A stretch of 64,000 nt of DNA from Gerris lacustris (GCA_951217055.1 OX578281.1:26819101-26883100); one strand, 5' to 3'; counted from the first letter of the stretch, positions 1-11,665 are shown. Program-made: numbers and translations. The notes: a model not told the origin generated them from the sequence alone.

Positions 1-189
1 CAAATTTTTAAAAAGATGGGACACACATGAATTGAAATGCAATAATTCATTATGTGTTTCCTATCTTACATAAATTTGTAATCTATTTACAAAAATCAAA
101 TAATTTCATATCTGTAAATGTTTAACCACCTCTAGATTCTAGAAGCAAAATTAATTTACTTTTAAGCTCTTTTCATTTTAACTAATGAA

Positions 190-314
<125 letters not shown>

Positions 315-1376
315 CGAGAGTAAAACATCAAATAACATTACCATTAAACAGAAATAAAATCCAGCAGTGAAAGAATAAATTTTACTGTTTTTTGTTCGTT
401 CAGTATTTTAGTATTGTGACGTCCTTTTTATTTTGAGATTTGTTACATTTTCGATAAAACATTATTATAATATACACAGTTTTTTTTTCTTTCTTTCTCT
501 AGAAGTTGTAAGTAGGACTGAAAAAAATTGGAATAAGCCAGGTAATATATTCAAGTTCACTCCTTTACCCCCTTCCTTAAAAAAACCCTTTTTTATTTTA
601 GGGTGTAAGAGATTTATCATGAAAATACATCAAGAGAAAAAGTTTCTTTTTTCTCCAGAATATAGGAGAAAAAGAGTGTTTCTGGAGGAGGGGATAATTT
701 AAAGGAAAAGGAAGGTTTTCTGGACTAACTGGGTTCTACTACCTCGTACCAGATGGCTAATCTCTCTAACCATCTCAAAAAGTATTTTCTTCTTCTTTTG
801 AATAATTTAAAAACGCATCAGCGTAAACTCACTCCATATCTACCTCTTTCTTATATAATTTATACATCCTGCGAGGAAAAAGTTAGAGCTAGAATAAATG
901 TGATATGTATAAATGAAAAATCTCTTTAAAATATAAAACTGCGACTAAAGATACTACATAGTATATAGTTATTTATATACTTGGTATTACTAACAATAAC
1001 TTCATCTAGTGTTCGTTGGTTAGCTCGAAATGTTCAGTAAAAATGGGCTTATTCGATTCCGAAATCCACGTATGACAGTTTTCGCTATATTGTCAAAAAC
1101 TAGATTATTTTTTTTTCAAGAAATCAACTTATTTATTTAAAAATGATAAACTATCAAAGACTTTACAAAATTGAAATAAACGTACATTTTATTTTTCTAA
1201 AGAAAGCACGTTTTATTATTACACTTGTTCCTGAAAATATTAATAACTTGCAATGTCACTGGAAATTCATAATCTGTGAAAGTGGGTTGAATATTGATTA
1301 TAAACTTTGTACCTCAAAAACAAGGGAAGTTAAATAGTAGGGTGTTAAAGTGGTTACTTAAGTTCTTTTTATTTTT
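315..1376. other. AT-rich non-coding sequence
   Basis: No protein, RNA gene or clear repeat boundary is recognised. Short open frames at 433-702 and 1143-1337 have no family-like content. Confidence 0.5.
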
Positions 1377-1947
1377 AGCGAATTTTCAAAGAAAATTACG
1401 CTATTGCAATGGCTTCAAAATTTTTGTAATGCGAATTTTTGAAAAATTTTTCCATGGTAATCCGTTTTAGACCATTCTGAATCGATTCCTAAAATTTAAC
1501 ACTTTTTTATGTATGTATGTATATATGTATATATGTATGTATATATGTAAATATGTATGTATATATGTATGTATATATGTGTCACTCCACACGATATCTC
1601 CCCTTAGGATGCACTTAAAAATTTCAAACAAATTTTAAAATGTCAATAATATCAAAAGAAAGGATGAGTTCGTTGGCCAGAATTTTTGGAGTTCATTTAG
1701 GGGTCAAATTTTTACAATTTAGGGTCAAAAATAGCATAAAAACGTGTTTTATCTATTACATAACAACAATTACTGTACTCTTAAAGAGCTTTCCAACGAC
1801 ATGCGTCGTGAAGGGTAAATACTATTTCGACTTTTGTACCTCGTACCCCTGTGTACCAAATTTTTTTTTAATTCATGCAAATTCTATTCCAAAATTTTTC
1901 AATATTATCATAAGCGAATAATACGCCGATTTCTTTGAAAATTCGCT
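1377..1947. mobile_element. Small TIR element carrying a Helitron-like module
   Basis: An 18-base arm (AGCGAATTTTCAAAGAAA) starts at 1377 and its exact reverse complement ends at 1947. Similarity continues more weakly inwards (ACGCTATT against GCGTATT). The right half, about 1640-1900, is the reverse complement of an internal module of the 7763-9193 Helitron, sharing the strings GTACCTCGTACCCCTGTG and GTACTCTTAAAGAGCTTTC. No clear target-site duplication is visible, so the superfamily is unknown. Confidence 0.5.
1508..1582. repeat. (TATG/TATA)n microsatellite
   Basis: Interspersed ATGT and ATATATGT units lying inside the TIR element. Confidence 0.9.
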
Positions 1948-2074
1948 TGTTAAGTCATGGTGCATGACTGGACTTTTTTAATTCAAAGATGATAATCTCA
2001 ATTTGTACATTTGACACATAGTTATATTGTTCAGACGAGGTTTTGTGGTTATATTCAAGATTTTCCTTTTACAC

Positions 2075-2093
2075 ATACAAGCACACAAACACA

Positions 2094-2160
<67 letters not shown>
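2075..2160. repeat. (CA)n(TA)n compound microsatellite
   Basis: Degenerate CA repeat to about 2096, then about 32 TA units. The Tyr-Ile open frames over it are artefacts. Confidence 0.95.
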
Positions 2161-2164
<4 letters not shown>

Positions 2165-3644
2165 TTGTAGTAAATAATACTTTTCAACAAAATAAACAAA
2201 TCAAAAAGATAACCAAACGGAAAAAAATAAACATAGTAAACCGCTATAGAAAAGGGAAAAAATTAACCCTTTCATTCCACAAACCGGAAAAAATTCAAAT
2301 GTTCCATTTAACAATAGATAAAGCTTCACTTTCTAAGTCATGTTGGTGATTTTTCCAGCCGGTCGGTAAAGGCTTGTGAGTTGTTTACAGGCCATAAATC
2401 ATGGACTTTTTTCCTAACCGAATAGAGGTTATAGTTGACCATTATGTTGTGGAGGGTAGCAGGTGACAATCTCACTCCCATACTAACGAAAATATATGGT
2501 CTCGTTTTCCCTAATATATGAGGACAGGTTCATGAACAGCAAATCTCTTCACACCTCAAATCAAATATATGGTTTGGAAAACAAAAATCAACTCCGAGAT
2601 TGCTCGTCTGAAGCACTCGAGAGGGATTGTTTCTAATTGACAGAAATATTTGCTTACTAGATCTAGATAATAATTTTTCTCTTCTATACACGCTTACGCT
2701 TTTCCGCTATAATACCGTCGGAAAAACGAGTTACTACAAGAGAATGCACGTTAAAAACAGTACTTTCACTATCACGTACAATACTCTTAATAAACTTTCT
2801 TCCACAATTCTAACACGTTCTTACGTTGCATCTACTCTGGAAGTAAGGCTTAAAATTTTAACAATCTAATCAAGAAGCATGTACAAAAGACCCCATATGA
2901 ATAAGACAGCATATAAAAAAGGCAGAATAAAAATAAACTCTCAAAGAGAAATACGATTTTTTTCTATTTTTAATCCGGCTCAAAGGACCAACAATTGGCT
3001 CCTTATATCAGAATAGTCATAAAAAAGGGATTGAAAAAGGGTAGAAAGTAAAACACTCTAAAAGAAAGCAATCTCCACGGCAAATAAACGCCTTCTAGCT
3101 TTTCACCGTTTGTTTAACAAAACATAAGAATATAATATACATAATAAAATTAAGCAACTTAAATTAATATCTAAGAAGTAGGAAATAAAATTTTAACGTT
3201 TATTGATATTATAAGATATTTATTTGTTAAACGGAATAATATTATTATTATTTACTATAATTAACTTTTGATTAAAGTTTAACCTAAACCTTCCTTCAAG
3301 AAATGGCCTTATAAATTCAAAATAATTAAGTAGGTAATAATTAATCTTTTCACTTTCTCAAAAAAATTAATTTCTTTTACATGATCCCAATCATTCATAT
3401 CCTTCCGCAAGAATTATTTTTCCCTAATAAACCCTGTTGAAGTTTTTTCAAATCTTACAGCTCGATTGCACATTTCATTCCTAAAATATTTATTTTTTTA
3501 TGTTTTTGCTCAACTTAATTTCTATTTGTAGACAAGATGATCTTAGACTCTGTAACGACCCCTGACCCCTGAGTTCTTCTATATTCTTCTACTGATGATG
3601 GCTTTGAACTGAAACTGATCTATAGCGCTCTTTAGAAAAACCCG
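2161..3644. other. Non-coding sequence, nothing recognised
   Basis: AT-rich sequence with no supported gene. The short frame at 2627-2869 shows no family features. Confidence 0.45.
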
Positions 3645-3748
3645 CCGTATCAATCTACTGCAATCACTTGCCGTATCTATCTACTGCAATCACTTGCCGT
3701 ATCTATCTACTGCAATCACTTGCCGTTCGTATCTACGGCAATCACTTT
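3645..3748. repeat. 26-bp tandem repeat, four copies
   Basis: Units start at 3645, 3671, 3697 and 3723. The core is CTACTGCAATCACTTGCCGT. The fourth copy is diverged (CTACGGCAATCACTTT). Confidence 0.92.
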
Positions 3749-4891
3749 ATACATTTATAACTAGTACTATGGCAATTATATTTGTCTTATGTAGATTTAT
3801 GCATGGACAAAGTGTGCCAACTAAAAAAAAAAAAACCGCCATTGTTCGGAGTCCACGGACCATTTTTTCCATTGTTAGAGTCAGGGGACTAGCAATAGCC
3901 ACGTCTAACTGTGATTGAATGTCTAACTGGGATCTAACTGGGGATTGAACTGGGTTCAATGGTACGGTTAGACTGTAAATAGAGTTCATTAAGAATAAAC
4001 AGTGCAAGGTAAAAATAAGACAAAATGAAAAAAACAATTAAAGAAGAGATAAGCCCTTGTAGTGTAAAGAAAAAAAGGTAAATAATAAAAATTTCCTTAT
4101 AAAAAGGATGAATAGGCATAAAATAATTTTAAGTCTCTGAAGGGGTAAAATAAAAAAAAAAAGAATGAGAAAGTAAGTGATTGGTGGTAGATTTGATGAG
4201 ATGGCAGGGATGGTCAAATTGAATTAGTAAATCAGTAGTCAGCTACCTGATGAGATGGTAAGTATACTATTGATGAAGGAGAAACTGGTTAAGATGAAAT
4301 GATGAGTTAGTGTCTTCAGTACATTAAGTTAATTAAGTCCACAACACAGGAACTGATTTGTGAACTGAAGGTTGAAGTTGTAAGTTAAGGTGAAGTTAAG
4401 ATGATGAAATTAAGTTAAGATGAAAAGTTAATGTTAGTGAAAAAAGGGTTAGACAGAGATAATCCCCTGGTCACAATCAGCTGAATACTAAAGGTGAAGA
4501 AAAAATATGCACAGAAGTAGTAGGTAGATATAGTGAGAGGGAATGAGTGATACAATGAGATAGCATTCTAAACATAGATAGATTAAGTGGAGGTTTTAAG
4601 AAGGGACTATGGCCAGATTTAGATTTTATGTTGTCTAGTTGTATTAGAGAACCAAGGTAAAAAACCAAATTATAATTTAATCTATAGCAGGGCAAAATTA
4701 TGAAAGATAAATACGCAACAAACATATTTTTCTAGAATCAGACTAACTTCCACGCATTTACTCTTATTATTTAAATGATTCTGTAACCGTATTTCCGAAA
4801 GGAAATTTTTCTTCATAAACCATTTTTCTTCTCTTACAAAATGACTCAGTGAAATGTATACAGCGTAAAAAACTTATTCCACTCAGTATTC

Positions 4892-4892
<1 letters not shown>
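3749..4892. other. Purine-biased non-coding sequence
   Basis: From about 4140 to 4500 the plus strand is rich in A and G, with scattered GTTAAGATGA-like repeats near 4340-4430. No gene is recognised. Confidence 0.45.

Positions 4893-4945
<53 letters not shown>
4893..4945. repeat. (TA)n microsatellite
   Basis: About 26 uninterrupted TA units. Confidence 0.95.
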
Positions 4946-4948
<3 letters not shown>

Positions 4949-5696
4949 AAGGATAAATTATACATTCAAACTTGCTCCTTTAGGACTTCAAATAACAACT
5001 TTTTTTGGAGGAAAGGATTCCACAAGACCTTTTTCTTTTATATATATGATTTCGAAATTCTTATTTCTTTATCTTATATTTGTTTTTTTCATTCATCTAA
5101 GGTCAGACATTTTTGCTTGGTAAAAGTAAAAATAAAAAATGCTGTAGGAGGAAAGTCACCCTCCCATAAAAAAAGAAAACTAAGAAATCTTTGAAAAAAA
5201 AGAGAAAAAATCAAAAGGAAAAGAAAAAGAAATCAGGATACAACATTTATTTTAAGAAAAAGTTTTTTTATGTGTTTCATTTGAAGAAGGATAAGTCGAA
5301 ACATATAAATAACCTAAAAGGACACGTTTCCTTTTTAAAGAAATGCGAGAGTTAAAATAGACCTAAAAAGACATGTTTTCAACTTGTCTCAGAAGGAAAA
5401 CGGTTTCTAAGTAGTTGGGGAGGTGATTAAGTAGGAGGTCCAAGTCCCTGTCATAACATAGATCTGCTCCTTCCTTTTCAAAAAGAAAACAAATTTTCAA
5501 ACTTATTTTTAACTTACCACTAACTCTTTTTATAGCCTAACAAACTTTACTACTATTTTTATACTAGTTGTTGTTCGACATCATCATATTTTAGCTAATT
5601 TAATAAAATAGGATTTAGCAGTTTTATAGATTTTGTTAGCTGATCTAAACAGAAGCATAAAGTACTTTTGAAGCTGTAGGTGTGAATAAATGTATG
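4946..5696. other. Non-coding sequence, nothing recognised
   Basis: A- and T-run-rich sequence with no supported gene or RNA. Confidence 0.45.
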
Positions 5697-5996
5697 TTTG
5701 TGCGCATGTGGACGTGAAACAAATGAGCGCAGAAGGTTGAAACTTATATGGGACCAACAATCAGCTAATCATGACCTACTATCCAAATTTCAATAAAATC
5801 GGACGTGTAGTTTTTAAGATATGTTGGTTCGAAACAAACATTGAGCGACAGACAGACACGAAACCAAAAATGTTCTCCGTTGAGTGAAACGGATTTCTGT
5901 TATGGAATTTTTGAAATCGGAGATACAAAATAATTTTCGTTCTTCAGAACAATCCCATAGCTTCCGTTACCTTCGGTAAGCTCGGAAGCAATATTA
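5697..5996 (+). repeat. Family A dispersed repeat, near-full copy
   Basis: Reference copy of the commonest dispersed repeat here. Landmarks in order are CGCAGAAGGTTGAAACTTAT, ATGGGACCAAC, TACTATCCAAATTTC, GACAGACAGACACGAAACC, GAAACGGATTTCTG, CGTTCTTCAGAAC, and a terminal GTTACCTTCGGTAAGCTCGG. The TTACC/GGTAA pair near the end can form a short hairpin. It has no coding potential and is likely a SINE or MITE of unassigned class. Confidence 0.75.
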
Positions 5997-6015
5997 TATT
6001 ATTATATAATACACA

Positions 6016-6413
6016 ATTAGTGTTAGTGAGAGACACCAAGGGATGTGCCACGCAAGCGCGACACAGGAACTGTTCAAACATCAGACAATAAGTCAATAAG
6101 ATGTTGGCTCGGCATTACACCATGTCCTGCATTGTTTCGTCGCGTCCGACTCGACTGTGTTTTGCCAGCCAAGCAAGAATGGTGGTGTGAGAACACGCTC
6201 GTCTCTGATAAGTCCTGTATCTGATCTTCTTGATTTGGTATAGGTCCAGAGTTAGGTGGGCATCGTCGGGCCCCTGATGAGTCGGACGAAACGATGCAGG
6301 ACATGGCGTAATGCCGAGCTAACATCTTGTTGACTTATTGTCTGATGTTGAAACAGTTCCTATATGTCGCGCTTGCGTGGCACATCCCTTAGTGTCTCTC
6401 TCTAACACTAATC
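6016..6413. mobile_element. Foldback element H, copy 1 (long palindrome)
   Basis: The left arm (AATTAGTGTTAGTGAGAGAC, then ACGCAAGCGCGACAC and CATGTCCTGCATTGTTTCGT) is matched by the inverted right arm (AACGATGCAGGACATG, then GCGCTTGCGTGGCACATCCC). The arms are roughly 150 bp around a central segment that includes TGGTATAGGTCCAGAG. A second copy is at 51427-51752. The shared right flank (ATTGCAGTGTGCAAA, to about 6460) shows the mobile unit extends past the palindrome. There is no open frame for a transposase, so it is non-autonomous. Confidence 0.8.
6260..6297 (+). ncRNA. Hammerhead-ribozyme-like core (loops missing)
   Basis: In order on the plus strand: GCATCG, then TC as a possible cleavage site after 6267, GGG/CCC, the core CTGATGA at 6274-6280, GTC-G-GAC, the core GAAA at 6288-6291, and CGATGC closing a perfect 6-bp stem III. 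All three conserved hammerhead boxes are in type III order. However, stems I and II have no usable loops, so a single molecule could not fold normally, although the self-complementary GGGCCC might allow a dimer. The related copy near 51630-51655 lacks GAAA. It could instead be chance within a palindrome. Confidence 0.3.
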
Positions 6414-7512
6414 ATGTACCTTATTGCAGTGTGCAAAAACACGGCATTACATTGCTAATATATTATATAAATATATTAAATATACGAATTTACGAATAGC
6501 ATAGGGCTTAAGCAATAATTAATTATTAAATGTATTAATAATTTCTTGTAAAACCTTAAGGGAAACTAGTTTAGAAGTTAAGAAAAGTCTGATTTGATAA
6601 CTATTCACTATTGAAACTCAAACTAACTCTCCTTTGTGTAAAAAGTACAAAGAATTGTTAAGAGAATAAATAAGAAATAAGTATATGTTAGATATGACTT
6701 AATTGAGGGAATTAACCAATTTTGTTATTTTATCTGCAATTGCAACTGAATACTGAACTAACTTGAGTTAAAAGTGTTTTAACTCGGGAATGTTTCTTGT
6801 TTTGTTTAATTCTATTTTACTCTGTTTCTATAGTGAAACGCTATTCCCTGGTTTACTAATGAATTCCTCTCTTCTAGTTTTTAAAACTCAGTTACAGACT
6901 TCATACCTATGAAGTAAAAACAAAAGATAATGAATTGTTAACTTGTTCACTTTTAAGTACCAAGTGTTTACTCGACTTATAATTTCTAAGTTAGCCGTAC
7001 AGGTGAAGACTTTCTTTTATTTTGTAATAAAACTTTAAGTAAATAAACTTACAAACTATTTGCTGCTTTCTTTAATATATTTTTACTTTGAGGGGAGTTT
7101 GATGCTGTCTACTACTGATTCCACAATTGAGTACAGTTAATTTTTAAATTTTCAGAATCAACTATACTGAGTGAATTTACTTGAAATAGTTATTAACTTA
7201 AATGTAGAATTTAACAGCTTATTTTTGTTAGCTCTAAATAAACACTTTTATGTCTTGAGAATTCTATTTTAACACATGGAAAATTATGTTTATAATGATT
7301 CCATCTACATCAAGCAAACTTAAAACCAATTTATTGTTACTAATGAGTTTTTAATAATATTTCGACATTTAAATTTAAGTCGAGATAAAATTTAAGTTAT
7401 ATCGTCGTATTTAGGTTGGTCTTCATGGCTTTCATTTTGATATCTAATGTCATTGTTAGGCTCATAGGGAATAAATGTTACCCAAAGGACCACCTTAAGA
7501 AAGGAAAATTTC
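6414..7512. other. Tail of element H, then unrecognised AT-rich sequence
   Basis: The first 45 bases match the flank right of the second element H copy. The rest has no gene or RNA that I can recognise. Confidence 0.45.
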
Positions 7513-7762
7513 AAGATAAAAAGAACTTTTTTTATACTACGTTTTTAAATTTTCTGTTGAATCGTATGTAATGTTGATAATATAATTGTTATTGTTATAT
7601 AATATATAATGTTGGTGAAAAAAAAGTTCCGAATTTATTTACTTCACTTAAATGACAACCATCTAGAGAGCTGATCTTAAACCTATAAAAGGACAAATCT
7701 TTGTACAACGGATCTCCCCAAAACCAAATCTAAAGCGTGCCATCGATACATTTGAAATAATA
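7513..7762 (+). repeat. Repeat B copy 1, left part
   Basis: Starts with AAGATAAAAAGAACTTT and TACTACGTTTTTAAATTTTC and continues through CATCTAGAGAGCTGATCTTA. It matches 10811-11090 and stops exactly where the Helitron begins. Confidence 0.8.
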
Positions 7763-9193
7763 TCTATATAATATATAAAATCCAAATCCACTCACTCACT
7801 GACACATCACGATATATCTGAAACCACTGGACCTACGACCATGAAATTTTGTAGGTGTGTTCCTCTTACCTCCTAGGTGCTCGCTAAGAAATATTTTAAA
7901 AATCCGCCATCTTGATTCAAGATGGCGGCCATTTATATACAATATTCGACAAGACGATATCTCGGGAACCAATTGCACTAGAACCTTGAAATTCAGAAGT
8001 TGGCTTCCTTTTATGAAATTAGGAACTTTTGATAAATAGTTTACCAATCGGGCATATTAATTCAAGATGGCGGCCATACATATATAAAAGTCAACATGTG
8101 TGCATGTTCTTTATACAAATCTACAGTTTTAGTCCGATCTCGACGAAAATTTGCACACTTGACCTTCAAAGCAAGGGGAAAATCACTGTCTACATGAATA
8201 TTCAAAATTTTAATTTTGGTACACAGGGGTACGGGGTACAAATGTTAAAATAATGAACATCCTTCATGATGCATATCGTTGAAAAGCTCTTTAAGAGGAC
8301 AGTAATTGTGGTTATGTACAGTTTTATCATATTTTCACTTAGGAGGGGGGCATAATTAAAAAATATAGCTATATCTTATATAAAAAGAAGTGTATCCGTA
8401 TGAGGGTATGTCTTTTATCCTAATTTGATGAATATTTACACACTTTTTCTTCAAAACAAGGTGAAGGTCAGTGCCTACATGAGATTACGAAATTGGAATT
8501 TTGGTACACAGGGGTACGGGGTACAAGTGATGAATACCCTTCATCTTCATGATGCATATAGTTGAAATGCTCTTTAAGAGTACAGTAATTGTTGTTATGT
8601 GTACGGGGTACAAATGACAAAGTAATGGATACCCTTCATGATACAAATCGTTGAAAAGCTGTTTAAGAGAAAAGTAATTGTTCTTATGTACAGTTTTGTC
8701 TTATTTTCATTTAGAAGGGGGAGAGGTAAAATGGAAATTTATATCTATATCTATATATGTACATAAAAGTCAACATATGCATGTTCTTTTATACAAATCT
8801 ACAGTTTTATTCCGATCTCGATGAAAATTTGCACACTTGACCTTTAAAGCAAGGGGAAGGTAACTGTTTACATGAATTTTCGAACTATAACTTTTGGTTC
8901 AAAGGGGTACGGGATACAAGTAATGAATACCCTTTATCTTCATGATGCATATCGTTGAAATGCTCTTTAAGACAATAATTGTTGTTATGTGTACAGTTTT
9001 GTCATATTTTCATTTAGGAGGGGGTAAATTTAGGATATTTGCAAATGATCTTATCAAAGAGGTGGAGGATATAACTAGGAGGGATAGAATCTAGATATTA
9101 TCGCATAGTAAAATAATTTGTATGCTTTCCTAGTAGTTTATAAACTTATCAAATTTTAAAACACTCCGTAGCGAAGCACGGGTATCCAGCTAG
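7763..9193 (+). mobile_element. Non-autonomous Helitron, apparently complete
   Basis: Helitrons are rolling-circle transposons that insert between A and T, begin with TC and end in CTRR after a short hairpin. This copy starts TCTATATAATATATAAAA after an A. It ends CTAG at 9190-9193 before a T. A hairpin (CCGT..GC-GAA-GC..ACGG, one mismatch) lies about 9 bases upstream of the CTAG. There are no Rep/helicase frames. The interior has three to four degenerate direct copies of a module marked by GGTACACAGGGGTACGGGGT and GAAAAGCTCTTTAAGA, at about 8130-8350, 8410-8600, 8600-8720 and 8780-9020. The paralogous empty site at about 11089 confirms the boundaries. Confidence 0.85.
7904..7928. promoter_or_regulatory. 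Palindromic YY1/PHO-like motif in the Helitron
   Basis: CCGCCATCTTGA and its exact reverse complement are separated by one T. AAGATGGCGGC is the consensus site of YY1, and insect PHO recognises its GCCAT core. A further half-site, CAAGATGGCGGCC, is at 8063-8075. Binding is only inferred. Confidence 0.45.
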
Positions 9194-9575
9194 TAAATAA
9201 TATAATCGATAAATAATATAATCGATATTTCCTGTTTTGCTGTCATTCAATGCTTATCTATCACAAATTTGAGAGCCGTCAAAATGAAGATTGCGTAAAT
9301 ATGGGACATGGCAAAACAAATTAAATAACTTGCGGATTTTTTCCGAACTAACTTTCCGTACAGCAAAATTTGCTGAAAACCAATTAAATTCTGCTGAAAG
9401 ATGGCTAAAAGTATTAAAATAATGCATTGTCATCGTGTTCTGAGCTACGCTAAAAGTTTCAAATGTCTAGCTATTCGGGAAGTTAGTTAGAAATCGATTG
9501 CCAGATTTGTACCGGACAAACAAACAAACAAGAAAGCAAGCTAACAAAAACGTACTAAAATAAATGAACGAAAGA
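9194..9575 (+). repeat. Repeat B copy 1, right part
   Basis: Continues the repeat B sequence after the Helitron (ATTTCCTGTTTTGCTGTCAT, then GACAAACAAACAAACAAGAA). AAATAATATAATCGAT is duplicated just inside the junction. The right end, AAAAACGTACTA, is inverted relative to the left TACTACGTTTTT, suggesting a 12-13 bp TIR. Confidence 0.8.
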
Positions 9576-9828
9576 TAGTTTATAATACGAACAAAAGATA
9601 GTTTTAACGAACGAGCGTATAATATATATATATGAAATAAAACTATGAGTGGCACACGCCACGAGTAGTTGGTTACCAGCAGTTATTTTTACATGAGAAT
9701 TTATAATAATTGAAGTTACTACAAATAAATTGTCTGTATTTGTTCCGATTCAAATACAGGCAATTGATAAAAAAAATATATATATGTGAATTCACAAACG
9801 CATTCACAAACTTTCGTGCAGTTGTTAC
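9576..9828. other. Non-coding sequence, nothing recognised
   Basis: Short TA runs only. No supported gene. Confidence 0.4.
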
Positions 9829-10080
9829 ATGGGATTTCATATATATTATGGCCAAGCTAGGTCTCGCCGACAAACTTTCCTGAACACATATTCTTGGAGG
9901 ACACATCAAATTAAATTGATTTTTGATCTACTAACTAATTTTGTATTTTGGATCATGAAAATCATATTGTCCACCAACACAGACTAAGCCAATCTGTTAT
10001 TTCAATAGCTTATGGCCAAGATATGTCCCGCAGACGAACTTTGCTGACCACACTTTACTTCAGACGTCTGACACTATGGT
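9829..10080. repeat. Diverged partial copy of foldback element C
   Basis: Shares GGATCATGAAAATCATATTG, TCCACCAA, GGCCAAGATATGTCCCGCAG and ACGAACTT with the arms of the 12297-12743 foldback, in the right-arm orientation. A second decayed arm (GGCCAAGCTAGGTCTCGCCG) lies at about 9850-9900. Confidence 0.6.
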
Positions 10081-10810
10081 TACTATTCTTCTCTGGGTAG
10101 CTTATTCTAGTCTACTATAGTTTAAAAGTATACATCTTGTAACATTTTAAAATAAAATAAAAAGTTAAAATTTCTGATTCCAAATCTTGAATAGCGTAAC
10201 TTTTTACACTGCTTTCCTTTTGACAGAGTTTTTCCGGATAGAAAAGAAAAATCTTTTTCCTTATCCTTCCGTCTTTTAAGAACCAGGATAAAGAAAAATA
10301 CGTTCGACATTTTTTTTTTTTTTTTTTTTCTGCTTTGGAAAAACGGAAAGTAAAGTAAGAAGGATTATATTTCAAGTGATTTTTTTCCTCGCTGTAACAG
10401 TCACATGTGTGTGTTTAAATATTCGATGTAAAGCGGCTGTGGTAGTTTTGTGGGAAGGAAAGCATAGAGATTATTCGTTGTGCTGAAGAAAACCATTTAT
10501 CAGTGAGGATTTTTTTTTCTTCTCGTGGTTTTTCTTACAGAGAGATGTTTTAGGAAGTTTTCTAGAAGTGGAAAGATTTTTCCGAGGTGAAAGCGTTATC
10601 TGCAGACCTGCTTACAACTTGTATAGCTCCTGCATTCCTTAACTCTACAGTTCACACTTTTCAACCTCCTAAATAATAACCATATATATTTACACTTTAT
10701 ATATATGCATACATATATGTATACACATAAAGCGAGAGAGAGTTAGGAATCTTGAGTTCAATGAACAAGTTAAGTATTATTTCACCCATATGTATTAATA
10801 TTATTTTGAA
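10081..10810. other. Non-coding sequence, nothing recognised
   Basis: Includes a poly-T run at about 10310-10330 and TATA-rich runs at about 10690-10730. The Lys-rich frames at 10115-10375 are low complexity. Confidence 0.45.
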
Positions 10811-11450
10811 ATAATTTCAAGATAAAAAGAACTTTCTATATACTACGTTTTTAAATTTTCTGTAGAATCTTATGTAATGTTGATAATATATTGTTATTGA
10901 TAATATTATTGTTATATAATATATAATGTTAGTGAAAAAAAAAAAAAAGTCCCGAATTTATTTAGTTCACATAAATGACAACCATCTAGAGAGCTGATCT
11001 TAAACCTATAAAAGGACAAATCTTTGTACAACGGATCTCCCCAACACCAACTCTAAACCGTGCCATCGATATATTTGAAATAATATAATCGATATATTTC
11101 CTGTTTTGCTGTCATTCAATGTTTACCTCTTAATAAAAAATCTCAAATTTGAAACCCGTCAAAATGAAGATTGTAAATATGGGATATGGCAAAACAAATA
11201 AAATAACTTGCGGATTTTTTCCGAACTAACTTTCCATACAGCAAAATTTGCTTAAATCCAATAAAATTCTGCTGAAAAATGGCTAAAAGTATTAAAATAA
11301 TGCATTGTCATCGTGTTCTGAGCTATGCTAGAAGTTTCAAATGTCTAGCTATTCGGGAAGTTAGTTAGAAATCGATTGCCAGATTTGTACCGGACAAACA
11401 AACAAACAAACAAGAAAGCAAGCTAATAAAAACGTAGTAAAAAATCAAAT
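10811..11450 (+). repeat. Repeat B copy 2 (Helitron-free)
   Basis: Nearly colinear with copy 1 but reads straight through GAAATAATATAATCGATATA at about 11078-11097, where copy 1 holds the Helitron. It ends in AATAAAAACGTAGTAAAA. No coding capacity. Confidence 0.85.
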
Positions 11451-11589
11451 TTATTAGTAGAAAATAAAGTAATATATAAATGTTATATTATAATTTTTAT
11501 GATTTGACCTCTATAGAAATAGATGCCATTGACTTACCTAGAACAAATAAATTAAAGCAACAAATTAAAAATACATACATTTAATATAT

Positions 11590-11665
11590 TACTTTAATTT
11601 CAAATTATAATTATTATTAACAATGGGAGATAGACAGAAAAATAGACTTCAGCGCCGGGACTATA
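11590..11665. repeat. Fragment of palindromic MITE family G-B
   Basis: AATTATAATTATTATTAACA, then GGGAGATAGACAGAAAAATA and CTTCAGCGCCGGGAC, matches one arm of the palindromes at 22762-22970 and 54110-54407. Confidence 0.65.

Noticed and set aside
3645..3748. CRISPR-like array from regularly spaced repeats (also 22615, 27345, 60835)
   Set aside because: These are head-to-tail tandem repeats without unique spacers, in a eukaryotic context.
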